Below are positions 25,606-38,100 of a stretch of DNA of 64,000 nt, piece after piece (within the stretch, counting starts at the first letter, position 1; every line of letters starts with the position of its first letter). The position numbers and the translations under genes were made by a program. The DNA is from Bryopsis sp. KO-2023 (taxonomy: Eukaryota > Chlorophyta > Ulvophyceae > Bryopsidales > Bryopsidaceae). Below the pieces are notes generated by a model. The model had not been told where the DNA came from. It searched no databases and saw nothing but the letters and a program-made list of their open reading frames with translations. Location of the stretch: positions 4,464,001 to 4,528,000 of the forward strand of contig BSYQ01000001.1 of assembly GCA_030272585.1 (NCBI GenBank), read 5' to 3'.

Positions 25606-28600
25606 ATGTTTCCCAGCAAAGCGTCCGCCAACAGCTTGAAGTGGGGACACCAACTCTCAACCCAGCCACTCACCCCCAGGCGTTGCATCCCTCACGGAGC
25701 TCCTGCTCCAGGACGGTTGTGGGTGCCGTGTTCAGTCTCGTCGAGGCGTTCGTCGTCGAAGTTTTCCTGCAGCGCCAACAAAACGGATACGGAGAGCGTT
25801 CCTGATGTAGAGAACGAAAGCCAAAACGAATCCGAGCCAGGTTTTTTCGGCAAGGTGGGAAAAGTGCTTCGGGACTTTGGAATGGGCAGGAGGAGCATTT
25901 GGGAAGGCGGAGTTGGAGCGTTCATCCTTGGGGGGGCAGGTGGGGTGGTTTTGCTTTCGATCAACCCACAGCCGTGGGTTGGAGCGCACCGAATTCAACC
26001 TCCATTAAAGTCTGAGTCAAAGTACTGCATTCTTTCGGATCTTGGATGATGGTTGCGATGTCCCTTATTTGGCATCAATTTGCTCCATTTGATTTTTTTT
26101 CTTTCACCCCTCAGGTCCATAATTTTAAGTGCCAATTTTAATATTATCGCTCATTCTTCTCTGGCTTTTACTTTTTCTTGTTCAATCAGTTGCAGGCTGT
26201 AGACTGTGTGAAATGAGAAGTGCATGTGTTTATTAATGTGGCATCTTTTTTCTTTTTCCTCAGTGTTGTCATTCTGGCTTTTGTCTTGGGCGAAAGGCAG
26301 CCAGCTACGAAAAGGAAAGCCCTATCAGGTATACTGGGATAGACATCCGCTTTTGACGTCCAAATTACAAGCGACCCATCTTGCTAATCGATTTATTGAT
26401 AGATGTGGAATGCCAGCAGCAGTCACCAATTCAATTGCAATCCAGTTGCTTGGCTGATGTGGAATTCGTATGGTGCTTTCGAATCTGGAAACAAATTTGA
26501 AAGTGATCAAATCGATGGCTTTTTTTTGTGTGTATGTGTGTCTGACAGGCTACTTTTGAGTTCCCTCAAGCATGCGGTATCGCAACTGGAACACCCGTCA
26601 GAGTGAGCGTTTTTACCTGCTCTTTCAACATCCTTTGACAAAAAGTTTTGAACGACAAGAAATAATACCATATTTAATATGAGAAATCTACGTTGGCTAG
26701 GAAATGCCTGTTCAATTCAAATCGGGACAGATTTTCTCGAATTCCGTATTTTCTGAAGAATTTCTGCTGATCGTTTTTCTTCTGCGATATATCAGATTCG
26801 AGGAGTCGCTGTGGGATCTGCTTTGAGTGTTAAACCCAAGCTCGACGCAGTCGAAGTCAATGTGGAGGTATGAAGCCGAAATTGGTTAAGACACAGGCTT
26901 TCGTGTCCACTAATCCAGAAGATTGGAGTTTTCACTGAGATGCATGCATGTCCGCACAGGTTACAGACCAGTCCATCATCATCCCCAGAAATTCCATCGT
27001 GGAGGCGAATCAGTCCGGATTGATAGCGGAGCCCTTCATTGACATCACGCCACAGTTGCCTGTGCCTGCACACAAAGTAAGGAAACCCCAGGAAAACCCC
27101 CTTCCTTCCTTCTCAAGATTGAGTGTTAAATCCCCCTCTTTCCACTTTCTGGAGACTGAAAACGCGAGAGCATAGGATGTTGGAACACACCTTTTTTTTC
27201 TTTTTTTTGGAAAGTTCGATGTACCATGTGTGGTTCCTTCGGTCCTCGGTCAATTCTTGATGTTTTATTTCATTCCAGAGTCAAGAGGTCATCCAGCCAA
27301 TCACTCTTTTTGACTGTTTCAGTCTGGCCCCCTGGATGCTGATTGCGCGCAAGAGGATACGATTGTCTGCAACGGAGGGAAGCTTCAGGGAGAGCAAGGT
27401 GTGCCCAACACCCCCCCCCCCTCCTTGATCTACCACTACTGCCTGTTTGTACGCACATACAAGCTAATGCTCTTCTTTGAAAAGGAAACTCTGCCTGCTG
27501 CTCAGATGCGACATTCTCCGAAACTATTCAGCAGCTATTATCGTCTGGGTGGATTGGTTCATAGGAACAAAACATTGGGTGATGTTTATGGCAGGTGTGA
27601 GCTTGGATGACCTAGTATACATTTGCACCAAATTAGCTAGGCAAATGGATGCAGAAGGGGTGGACTCGATGTTCAGAGCTGCTGACAGTCTGGCGGAGGC
27701 GCTGGATACTGCCAGGCCTTTAATCAGACAGGTGAGCTCAATGCCACACCACACGATTCTTGTTGTGTGATATTTCTCTGTGGTGGCCGGAGGAGCAGAA
27801 CTCTCATTCCAAAGCAGATGGAAGCTCTTTTTGTGAAATCTCTTGAGTTGGATGATCGAAGGAAGTGGTGTGGTCGTGGGTGGATGTCAGGCAGCAGATC
27901 TGGTTCATGAGATTACCCCATTATTGAGGGAGCTGAGAGAGCGGGGGGTAGTGGATAACCTGGACTTGCTTACCAAATCGGTCGCAGAGGCCACACAGCA
28001 TTTGGAAGAGCTGGAGCGAGCGGTGCTGGATGAAGCCAATGTTGTTGCACTTCGGGATTCCGTCAAGACTCTCACCGATACCTTGAAGAGCATCGAGGTC
28101 GGGGGGGGGACCCACAGATTGTTCGTTTGTTCTTTATTTTTAGCAGTGGATGGTGGTGATGTGTTTGTGTTTCTGGGTGTGTGTTTCTGCAGAGAATGGC
28201 CGATGATGCAAGCCTTTTCACTGGGGACAGGAGGGTTATGTCCAGGTGGGTTTTGGTGGGTTTTGGTTGCTTGCAGTTTTTGAATGGTCTTTTTTGGTGG
28301 CTGTTCCTAGCGACAGCGCAACGAAATCGGAAGGGGTGTCGAGGCTTGGGTGTCTTAGTTTCTGCCCCAGTTGCTCCTGTTTGCATGCTCATATTAGTAG
28401 CCCATCAAACTCAAGTGTTTTTTTCACGTTACAGTAAGAAACAGTGATGAATGTGCACATGTTTTATGAGAGTCAAAAACCAGTCCACCCCTTGCTGGCT
28501 TCGAATTGATCTCAGGCGATGTGCAGAAAAACGAGCGACTGAAAGTGTTATGTGTCCTGTGGGTTTTTTCTTCGTTCAGCTTGAAGCGCCTCATCGAAGC

Positions 28601-28625
28601 CATGAGCCGAATCATGGAAGAATGA
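25606..28625 (+). CDS. TGD2: TGD2, MCE/MlaD-domain lipid-binding protein of the chloroplast inner envelope
   Basis: Ten exons: 25606-25939, 26264-26328, 26549-26602, 26796-26867, 26960-27076, 27323-27398, 27595-27731, 27891-28097, 28193-28245, 28580-28625. All are GT-AG and in phase, giving 386 aa, close to the Arabidopsis protein. Residues 1-70 are Ser/Arg-rich, like a plastid transit peptide. A single membrane segment near 105-125 (FILGGAVLSFWLLSWAKG) is followed by the MCE domain (about 130-215: PQACGIATGTPVRIRGV, IIIPRNSIVEANQSGL, FIDITP). A long helical region reaches the end. TGD2 forms a hexamer in the TGD1-TGD2-TGD3 importer that moves ER-derived lipid precursors into the plastid. The alternative upstream start at 25498 would only lengthen the transit peptide. 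Confidence 0.93.
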
Positions 28626-30490
28626 TTTTCATGTTCGCTCGATAAGGATACCCCACTTTGTAGGATATTTCTGATATTGGATTTACATTTCGTCCTGGCC
28701 TCCTCAGAGAGCTATGGGCTATTCTTTTGCATTCTTTCGGCTCAGATTCACTGTGGAAGACATCACGATCGAATTTTTGTCGAAACAGAATCTGGTCCAT
28801 GCTTGGAAAACTTGAGTTGGGAGAGTCATACGAAACTCAAGAAGAGGGCAGCTGAAAAAAGAAAAAAAAAATCGAAAATCAACATGCATTCCTTCCTGTC
28901 AAGCACTCAAAGTGTCCTTGTGATGCATAGCCTTGTAATCCGTTGCGTGCTTGTGACATTTGATTCATGCGAAGAGAGCAAATGTGCTAGCCTTTATGCA
29001 AAAATCTTATGCTATGTATTGTCCTGTGAGGAGTTAGTCGTCCAGTGAGACATATTTATGCTAGATCCACCATGCAGACTTGTTGGTTGCAGCCTGATTT
29101 GCAAGAGTACTCCTCTAAATCTGTGGAAATATGACAACCCGTCCATGAAAACAATCGATCAGCCCAACAACTCAAAAGAATCACTAATGGGAAGACTGGG
29201 GGCATTACCATGAATGAATCGACCAGACACCTCTACACAGGACAGCGGAAAGATAGTTTTGAAACCCAAGTAAAGAGGATTCAATTCGATTATCCAATGA
29301 TGCAAACAAATGGGCGGTGTGTGTTGCTTACATTGCTTTACAGCAGGTGGCTGGAAATCACATGTTTTCACTTCCACACTCTGGCTGAAGCAGAGCTGTT
29401 CTCGACCCAAAATCGTGTTCATGTTGCAAAGCAGATTGGCTTTGAGGTGTGTGGGAACACAACAGCAAATAACTCTAAGCGTGACACACTTGTGTTTTCT
29501 TTTGGTTGGTTTTCTGTTGTTCTTACATTTGTACTACTCTGGCGTTAGGGGGGTGATGGCCTCTTTTTACTATAATGTAATTGAATTGCTTGACACACTT
29601 GTGAAGCAGTGCAAAATCGACCGACCTACTGTTAAAAATGTTTCAAGGTAAACTTTCAAAACCTCGAACCGCAGGATGCTTCATATGGTGAAAAGGGAGA
29701 CTGCGGTGTATTCTCTTAATGAACGAACTTGTTGCTAGCATACAAGTGACGAGGTGTTTGTTATTGTTTAGACAATCTATGTCTTGTGTCTTGTACATTA
29801 TTGTGGGACCGATATTTCAAACCGTTCTTGACCAAGGAATGTCTAGGGGCTGGACCAATGAGTGAATTGTCGATTGTTTATGTATTGTAAGCTTTTGTTA
29901 CGGTAGAAGGTCTGTGGCTGCCTTTATTTGGAAGTGGTGTAGTCGACTGTTTAAACACACCTCAGCTTCTCTGGAAAAGCTGAGGACGGGACTGATTCCT
30001 TTTCAACTTTTCAGTCAACAGATAAACATCATCCCCATGCAGACGCCATCATACATTCTATCTACTTAAGTATTTGACTTGTGTTGAGGTCTTGCTGTCA
30101 GTGGGCACCCGCGGCAGGGATGAATAAATACGTGTCCATCGTGGGTCATATCTTTTTCACCTTACCTCGGCGACGGTGAAATCTGCAAGTGTTCGCATTT
30201 CGGCAGGTGTGTGGGTCCAGATATTTCGCTGGTGGAGCTGGCTGGCATTAGTTCATTTTTACCTTCCAGAAGGAGATCTGAACTTTATAATAAGCATTTT
30301 TGGACGACTAATCATAATCACGACAAAATTTCCCTCGACGAGGATGACCAACGGAGTTTGGAGACAAAAGCCAACGCAGTGCTGTTGTTTCTTTTGCGGA
30401 GGTTTCAGCAGTTTTCGCGGCGTTCGTTTCAGTTTTTGCCCCGCCCCTGTGTAAGAAAGCGTTGTCGTCTCCGCTTATTGGAAGAATCCA
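28626..30490. other. Intergenic between TGD2 and the J-domain gene
   Basis: No coding exon can be supported in this 1.9 kb. A 9-bp perfect stem (CCTCAGCTT / AAGCTGAGG) with an eight-base loop lies near 29960-29986. The last few hundred bases are presumably the J-domain gene promoter and leader. Confidence 0.55.
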
Positions 30491-32002
30491 ATGGCACAAA
30501 AGCGTCCTTACGACGAGAGCATGGCCAGCGCTCAATACGAGTATTCAGAGGCGGAATATTGGAATGGCGCTGAAAATGACTATTACTGTTATTGGGATGG
30601 GCAACCGGACGAGCACCGAAGTAAAATATCAAAGGGAGTCGGCCACAAATGGGTGCGGGATGGATATGGTAAGTTTTTGTTTTTTGGAGTTGTCTCGGGC
30701 CACCCAGAAAAGCGACAGTAGGACTGCCATACTGGGGGGTGACGGGGTGATTTGGTTTGACAAACTGTACGGAGAGCATCACTTCTCGTCGCGCGGATCC
30801 CCCCGCGTTCGGTTTCGTTGACCTGGGACGCGGAGTATGTTGGGACGTCGTCGAGCGTGTTGTATCCGTCAAAGAATGCGAAGTTTGAAACCGTCGCCCA
30901 CGCACGCCATTTTCCGCTCAGTCAGTAAAGGAAACCCCACTGGTGTCCGTCTGACGTCCGATTTGTTTTGGTCGAACGCTCAGTGCCACCTGACGAGAAA
31001 GCCCGGGCGATCGCTGAAAATGAAACGAAAATGGCGGAGCTCCGGCGGGCAATTCAGGCGAGGGAGGAAGCGCTGAAACGCGAAGCCAAAGAGAAGCAAA
31101 TCGACGAATTGCGTAGGTCAATCAACCAACAAGAAGAGAAACTCAAACGGGGAAAGGTGGGATAGGGCTCTCCACGTTGGATCGTTTCGTGTTGTCGAAA
31201 AAAAAAGTCCCCAGCAAGCAAATGAGCTGAATGCATATTTCCTCCACATGAAACTCAACATTTCGGTGCATGCCTTCAGGCCGTTTTGGATCAGAAGCAA
31301 GTGGATGAAAAGTTGGAACAGCAGAAACACAAGGTAGGCTCCTCACAGCTTCATATTCTTTTGTCTAGTTTCTTGGATATTTTTGATTATTCATGTGTAG
31401 TAATCCTTTTTGCACGGCTCCGGTTGGTTTCTGCTTTTGATAAGTGCTGGTGATTGATCCAAAACGAAATTCGATAACAGGAGAGAAAGCTTAAAATAAA
31501 ACGGAGCTTCCAGATGGCGTTCAATGTGAAAGAGGCGCCTCCCGAAGCCCCTGCACCGGAGAAGTCCGTTCCGGCTGTCAGCAAATCGGACGTGGAACGC
31601 TTGCTAAAGAGCGCCAGCGATTATGAGTGTCTGCAGGTGAATTTCTGTGATATGACCTGATGCGAGCCGATCAAAGAATATATATTGATGTTTTGGTATG
31701 CCAAATATAGTAATGCACTGTTGGATCGAAACGATGGCCAGCATCGACAGATTTGCCGACAATTTTTCAGTGAACAGCGGTGCTTGGCTGCCTTGCATGA
31801 AAGTGTGTGCTGAGTTTCCTTAAATCGATGTTATTTTTTGTAAATGCAGGTTAAAACGGGGGAGTGTTCCGCCGTAATCAAGAAAAAATTCAAAGAGATG
31901 GCCAGAATGTTTCACCCGGACAAGTGCAAGATCGAGGGTGCCAAGGAAGCATTCCAGAGGTTGAATAGAGCTTATGGAAACCTCCTCAGGATCTCCCGTT
32001 GA
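30491..32002 (+). CDS. J-domain co-chaperone with the J domain at the C-terminus
   Basis: Five exons: 30491-30668, 30984-31156, 31280-31333, 31481-31636, 31850-32002, all GT-AG and in phase, giving 237 aa. The N-terminus (1-60) is rich in Tyr, Trp and acidic residues. Residues about 62-135 are strongly charged and heptad-like (ELRRAIQAREEALKREAKEK), probably a coiled coil. The J domain occupies about 168-232 with the diagnostic HPD at 209-211 in ARMFHPDKCKIEGAKEAF. J domains stimulate the ATPase of Hsp70; the client of this one is not evident. There is no zinc finger or membrane segment, so a cytosolic or nuclear type III J protein is inferred. The intron after codon 59 was chosen because the phase-1 acceptor at 30983 restores the frame directly. 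Confidence 0.87.
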
Positions 32003-33195
32003 GATTCCCTTTTTTTTTTTCTTCTTCTTTTTTTTTTTTTTTTTCAATTGTCACCCTCTATCGATCGGTGAAAAATTCCATCTGAAAAAAAAAAAGAGGA
32101 GGATAAGGTTGCTAGCGCACTCGGTTTCATGAAATTTTGGTAATTGGGGATGTCTTGGGCTAATTATGATTGGTTGATGATTGATTCTGACCTTGGGTTT
32201 GGAAGCGAAACCTTAGGATTGATAGAAACAGAAAAAAAAAGAGTTTTTGTTTTCTGTTTTGGGAGAGGGAAGGGAAAAGGGAAGGGGGGGGGACTGCCAT
32301 GCCTTCGAGAGCGGAGCAGTCGTTGCAGGCGTCTTTGCAAGAAAAGTGTTTTTTTTTTCTTTTTGGGGTCTTGGTGTTCGGTTTTTTTCACTTTCAAAAT
32401 ATGTACATGATTTCTTCGCCTTGGTTTTGAATTCTTTGATTCGAAACGGCATTCAATTGATCTGATGGAATTTTTCACTGTTGGGCGCAAGGGCAATTGA
32501 AAATTGATTCCGATTTTTTTTTTAATCGGCTGGAATTGGGGTGTAAGTGCTTTTCTTTCCCGGGCATGTGTGCGCGGCATTCCCAAAACCCGGAAAATAC
32601 CAAAAAATTCGTTGGCTGAAGAAGTCCAGAATCTGACACCCATGTGGCTTTCCCTCTCAACATCCCCCAATTCAGTGAATCCATGTCATCTTCGAGTGAA
32701 ATTTCCATACAATTGCCAATCCAAAGAACCACACCTTTCTGAGGAAACCACATGGACGGTTCTGGTAAGAAATAAAGTATGAACGAAGCAAAAAATACCA
32801 ATCGATTCGTACTTCGGGCCCCTTTTTGCTGGGTGATCATGTGGTGGTCCGTCAGAGAATCAATGCAGAGGGGGGCTTGGGCCTGACGTCCAGGCGACAG
32901 CCGAGACCACCTCCATCACGAGTCGTTTTTATACGACAAAGCCAAGAACAGCTCCGGAAACCCCCCACGTGAGAAAGCGAAAAAAAACCCGTTTGTTTTA
33001 CAGTAGGCCTCTTGTCCCGGCACAGAACGCCGCCAAGAACACTCTAGGAAACTGCAGAAATAGAAAAAAAAATTTAAAAATAAAAAACACAGGTAGCACC
33101 AACCTCCCTTTTTTTCAGCATCACCACAAATCTCTGTTGTGTTTGTGTTTTTTTCTTTTTTTTAACTTTTTCTGAGGGGAAAAAGGGTGGGTTGA
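32003..33195. other. Intergenic between J-domain and LRR genes
   Basis: A long T run (about 32009-32044) follows the J-domain stop. No exon is supported in the rest, which is A/T-rich with short G runs. Confidence 0.55.
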
Positions 33196-34290
33196 ATGTT
33201 GTGGCAGGATCAGAAGGAGGCAGCTGGATTTTCCGAAACAATGAACTCATGCAAAACCCAAGGGATGGGGCAAGAGGTCGTTGTGGACTGGGGGTCCTTG
33301 CCATTCAATGTGATTAACTGCATCATGCAGAAAATCCGGCCGCTGAGCAAAGCATGCGCACTGGGAATCCTTAACCATCATTGGTGTGAGGCAGTGGACT
33401 CCGGTGTTAGATCAGTCAGAGTTTCGGACAGCTGGGAGTACCCTTTGAGCAAATGCATAGAGAGGGTGAAAACACGTTACCAGAATTTGGAGGCTCTGGG
33501 AATTTTCGGGCATTTCGGTCAGGATGAGCTGAGTTCGATTCGAATTCTATCAGAGATATCTGCTGTGAATTTGACGTGGTCGGATTTGAACGGGGAGGGG
33601 GTCAAGCACTTGTCTTGCCTCACCAATTTGCAGACGTTGGGGGTGTGTATCACGGAGCCTGGTTTGGAGCATTTGCTGAACCTGACCAATTTGACAGACC
33701 TGGACCTGAGATGGGCGAGCATCGCCGACGAGGGTTTCCGCGATTTGTCCACTCTCGTGAAACTGCAGGTTTTGAAATTGAACGACACGGTGCTTCCTGA
33801 CTGGGTGATCGAGCATTACGCAGCCTTGCCGAATTTAGTGGAGCTGAATTTGAAGGAAACGCCGGTGGGGGATGAGGGGGGGGAGTACTTGGGGCGAATG
33901 ACCACACTGACGTCTCTGAACCTTTCGGGGTCGAACATAGGGGAGGAGGGAGTGAAAAAACTAATGAGTCTGACTGACCTCGTCACCTTGAATTTGGAGG
34001 GCACGGAGATAGGGGACCAAGCCATCCAAGACTTGTCGAATCTGGAGTCGCTCACGGACCTGAACATGAAGGAAACGAACATAACCGAGGCCGGAATAAA
34101 AATCGTGGCTTGTTTGCCGAAGTTACGGAGATTGAATTTGGAAGGGACGATGGTGGAAGATGACGGGCTTTTGTGTCTGACTCAGCTCAAATCGCTCCAA
34201 GTTTTGGACCTTTCGTTCACCAACGTAGGATCAGAGGTCGTGGAAGCCCTGTATCGCCTGCCAATGATGTCGAACCTCATCTTGCCATGA
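33196..34290 (+). CDS. F-box-like leucine-rich repeat protein
   Basis: An intronless frame of 364 codons. Residues about 33-78 (LPFNVINCIMQKIRPLSKAC, then HHWCEAVDSGVRSV) resemble a divergent F-box. At least nine leucine-rich repeats follow from about residue 100, each of the form L-x-x-L-x-x-L-N-L-x-x-T-x-I-x-D-x-G, for example LTSLNLSGSNIGEEGVKKL and LVTLNLEGTEIGDQAIQDL. This repeat type is the cysteine-containing/SDS22-like kind common in plant F-box proteins, which choose substrates for SCF ubiquitin ligases; that role is inferred. The first ATG (33196) and a second at 33241 are both possible; the second gives 349 aa and starts MNSCKTQ. The lack of introns contrasts with most neighbours. 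Confidence 0.8.
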   Translation: MLWQDQKEAAGFSETMNSCKTQGMGQEVVVDWGSLPFNVINCIMQKIRPLSKACALGILNHHWCEAVDSGVRSVRVSDSWEYPLSKCIERVKTRYQNLEALGIFGHFGQDELSSIRILSEISAVNLTWSDLNGEGVKHLSCLTNLQTLGVCITEPGLEHLLNLTNLTDLDLRWASIADEGFRDLSTLVKLQVLKLNDTVLPDWVIEHYAALPNLVELNLKETPVGDEGGEYLGRMTTLTSLNLSGSNIGEEGVKKLMSLTDLVTLNLEGTEIGDQAIQDLSNLESLTDLNMKETNITEAGIKIVACLPKLRRLNLEGTMVEDDGLLCLTQLKSLQVLDLSFTNVGSEVVEALYRLPMMSNLILP

Positions 34291-34779
34291 TGAGTAAGAT
34301 ATTGTTTTTTTTGGTTTCTTCTTTCTTTTTTTTCCTTTTTGGGGGGTTGAGGGCGGCGGAAGGGAAAGGGGGGGGCAATAGGAACAAAAAAAAGGCTTTT
34401 GGACGAAAGAAAATGGGGGAGTATCTCTGGAATGGTTTTTTTTGTTTTTTTTTGCACCTGAAGGGTTATGTGTGTTTTTTTGCGCCGGTGTGTCAAGATC
34501 CGAACCGTCGAGAACATGTCTAGAAAATTTAAAGGACGAGTGAGAAAGAGAGAATGCTTTTTTGGAAAAAATGGGGATTCAAATGCGGGTCAACGTTAGA
34601 ATGGTGGCCTTTGAATGTGCTGTGCACACACAGAAAGGCGGGAGGGGGGTGAGGGAATTCAAAGTACAGGTGTTTAGCGTGGTGGTGTTAGCATGTTTCG
34701 ACACAGAGGGAGGGGGCTGTTTGGGCTATCTAATGCTCTGAGAATTTATTTACGTTTGTTTTTTTAAACAATATGATCT
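34291..34779. other. Intergenic; 3' side of LRR gene and retroelement target site
   Basis: No gene. Poly-T and poly-G tracts follow the LRR stop. The last four bases (ATCT, 34776-34779) are one copy of the target duplication of the adjacent LTR element. Confidence 0.6.
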
Positions 34780-35034
34780 TGTACAGTTGCACTCATGTTT
34801 TCCCAATCCTTGCGTGAAACGAGCTGTGGATCGTTTGAGTCTTTTACACTGTTAGTTTGTTCCGAGTTCCCTTCCGATAAATACCTTCCCCAGTTTCTGT
34901 CAAGCGTCGTTTCACATCCATTCCAGTAACCTAACTTCCTCACATCGATCTAACCCTTCCCTCCTCTCGATCGTCTAACTTCCTCACAACAATCTAATTC
35001 CGATAATCAGACTGTAATCAGACTGTGTGGAACA
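34780..35034 (-). repeat. LTR (3' LTR in element orientation)
   Basis: Matches 39438-39692 over all 255 bases. It carries short internal direct repeats (CTAACTTCCTCACA twice, and ATCAGACTGT twice). Confidence 0.95.
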
Positions 35035-35197
35035 TGGGCCCAACCTCGCCTGATTTCCACTGTGAGAGACTCCGAAAGAAAAAAGGGATGACGAGTCATC
35101 ACTAAAAAAGAAAAGGCTTTTGAAAATTCGGTTGCGTGCAACCCTTGGAGGGGACTGTCTGAGAACCCGAAAAAATAAAAAAAATGAGATAGTAGGC

Positions 35198-38100
35198 CTA
35201 CGTGTTGGGGGGCCAGTCGAAATCGTCAGCCGCATGCCAAGGTTGACGTCCATGGTAGCGCTGGAGGTGATCTTGGTGGTAGATGCCGCGAGGGCGGCGG
35301 CCGGGTCCCGTTCTGGGCGTGAGCTCGGCTGTGCTCCACAGGGACCCCGTGAGTTGTTGTACCAATCGAAGGGGGCCCCGCCAGTGGGGCTGGAGCTTGT
35401 CTTCTCTCTTCGCTGCTTGGACTGCGTCATAGTGCCACACCAGGTCACCTGGGTGGAGTTCTTGGGGGACGACCTTGCGTAGGCTGTTCCTGTAGGCGCG
35501 TTGTTTGTTTGCTCGTTCCCGTGCAGTCCATTGTGTGGCCGCAGAGCTGGTCCAAAGCTGCTGGGGGGAGGCGCCGGTGGTGCTGTTCGGCGTAGTATTG
35601 ATGGCCCGCACGGCAGCCTCGAGGTGATGGGGCCATTCGTGGGTGCTGTTGTGCAGAAGTTTTTTGATGCGGTCCTCGAGGGTGCGATGGAAACGCTCCA
35701 CCAAACCATTGGAATTGTGTTTGTGTGGGGGGGTGTAAATCAGTTCGACGCCTTTGTCTTTGCTCCAGGTGCGCATGGCGTTCGAACTGTTGTAGCCGGC
35801 CCCATCAAGGATGAGGAGCACAGGGTAGCCGTGTGTGCTTCCCCAGAGATCCAAAGCTGTCACGATAGTGTCCGACGTCACTGTGGAGGAGGCCGTAGCT
35901 TGGCTGCGCCGAGTGCAACTGTCGACGACGCAGGTGATGAATTTCTCGCCAGTGGTAGCTGGCGTGAGGGGCCCTATAACATCCAGATGAAGCACAGTGC
36001 CAGGGGAATCACCGTAAGGCAGTTGGCCCCAGGGACGGCGTTGGGTGAGGGGGCGAAAAATGGCGCAGGTGGGACAGGTGGCGACGACCTCAGAAATGAC
36101 GTTTTTGGGGATAGTGTGACCGGCCTGTTGGGCGTGGAGGTGTGTCTTCTGAACACCCCAGTGCTCCTTGCGGTGGAGGTTCCAGGCCTGTTGGTGGGGT
36201 GTGAGGGTGATGGTGGTGTTGACGGTTGGTGGGTCTATGGAGGTGGGGCGACTGAGGAGGTCAGCAGCAACGTTAGTGGACCCTGGGAGAAATTCGAACG
36301 TTGTGTGGGTTTCGTTACCCAGTATCCAGGCCCAGAGGCGGCCCACCCTTTTGTCGTTTTTCCCGAGTCCTCCTGTTCGCATCTGCTCGGCGAGGGCCTG
36401 ATTGTCAGTTCGTAGAGTGGTGGGGGTGTTACCGCGATACGCCGCCGTTTTCTGGAGGGCCCATTTGACGGCTTTCAGCTCGCCTAGGAACGACGATGTG
36501 GGTTCCGTGAGACGAGTGCTTCCAAAATCGATGAGGTGGGTTTTGTCTTGAGTGTCGTGGGCGAATAGAATGTAGCCCGCGTGGTCACCGGACCAATCGG
36601 TCTCGAGTGTGAAAGTTCGTGCTGTGAGGCCTGGGAGGGCGAGATCCGTTTGGTGGTCGACGGCGTAGGCGATGAAGGTTTGGAGTTCCTTCTGGACGTC
36701 GTTTTTCCATTGTGTGATATCAGGGGCATCGGTGTATGCTGCCAGGAGCTTTCTGAGGGTGTCGAGGTGATGTTCCAGCTTGGGGATGGTTTTCCTGCAA
36801 TATGAGAAAATACCAATGATCCTGGCGAGGTCAGTGGTGTCGTTGATAGGGCCGAGTTCGGTTAGTTTTTCCTTGAGAAATGGTTTGTGGGACCATTGGC
36901 CGTCGTGGAGGTGGTAGCCGAGGAACTCGACTTCCTGTGCGAGCCAGGTCACTTTTTGGTAGTTGACTTTTAGGCCGTATTCGTGGAGGACCGAAAACAC
37001 TTCGTGGAGCTTCTTGTGGAGTTCCCCTGCAGTAGGGGCGCCGAGTAAGATGTCGTCTGCGTATATCACGCAATCCAAGTGTCCGAGTATGCTTGTGATC
37101 CTGTCTGAGAAGAGAGTTGGGCTCCAGCACCAGCCTTGGGGGAGGCGATTCCACTTGTATCGCCGCCCCTGCCACGTAAAGGAGAAGAGGGGCGACAGTT
37201 CAGGTGATATCGCGAGCCCAAAGAAAGCGTCCTTGAGGTCTATTTTTGCATAAACCTTCCACTCGGCCTTGACTTTCCAGATGGTGCGCCATGGGTCGGA
37301 GAAAACCATGCCCAACTTTTTGAAATATCCGTTGAGGCGTCGAAAGTCGTTAGTGAAACGATAAGTGCCGTCTTCCTTGGCGATGGGAAGTAATGGGTTG
37401 AAGAACGCTGATTCTGATGAAGGTGAGAGGGAAAGGTACCCACGGTCGACATAGAGCTCCAGTTGCTTGGTGACTGCGTTTCTGTCGACGACCTTGTCGA
37501 CAGAGTATTCCGTTCGTAGTCCGGCATCGCCTGGTTTCGTCCAATCCATTTCGTCCGGTCGTATTTGGAGCGCCCTCATTTTATCGTTGATAGGGTGCGT
37601 GCTGAGGTCGCCGACGTCTGGGAAACGTTCCATGATATCAGTAGCAATGGCGTCGCCTGTAAGGTTGGGTGTGTCTGGCAGGGTGACCGCGTGGACTTTG
37701 GGGCGGTCGAGGCGGTGGACGACATGGTGCTGGGCGCCGTGGATGTTGATGAGAGGTGTGGTGGCCGTGAGCTGGTGGACGCGATCCGTCGAGTTCCAGA
37801 CGTCGACGCGGAAGTGGCCAGCTTTAGTCGTCAATGCGCCTGTGACGAGTCCAGGTCGGTGTAGTGCAGGCGTGACGGTGGCCTGGCCGGCGACGTCCAT
37901 TCGATAGGGTAAGTAAAGCCTCGTCCATTTTTTGGGTTCCAGAATATAGGGTTTGCCTGCTTGAAGCTGAATGCAGGTTTTTTTAGTGGAGAGTCCAGTT
38001 CCCTGGTGTACAGGCCAGAGTTGGGTAAGATGGACAGTGCCTTGTTGAGGTGCAATGGTGGGGTTAGTAGAAGTCACCACATGACATTTTATTGTCGCTC

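Noticed and set aside
29210-29651. Frames of 112-113 codons in the TGD2 to J-domain gap
   Set aside because: Overlapping frames of the same sequence, with no domain, codon bias or splice context.
30669-30983. Open frame within intron 1 of the J-domain gene
   Set aside because: It has no start linked to the gene, and skipping it gives a clean phase-1 join.
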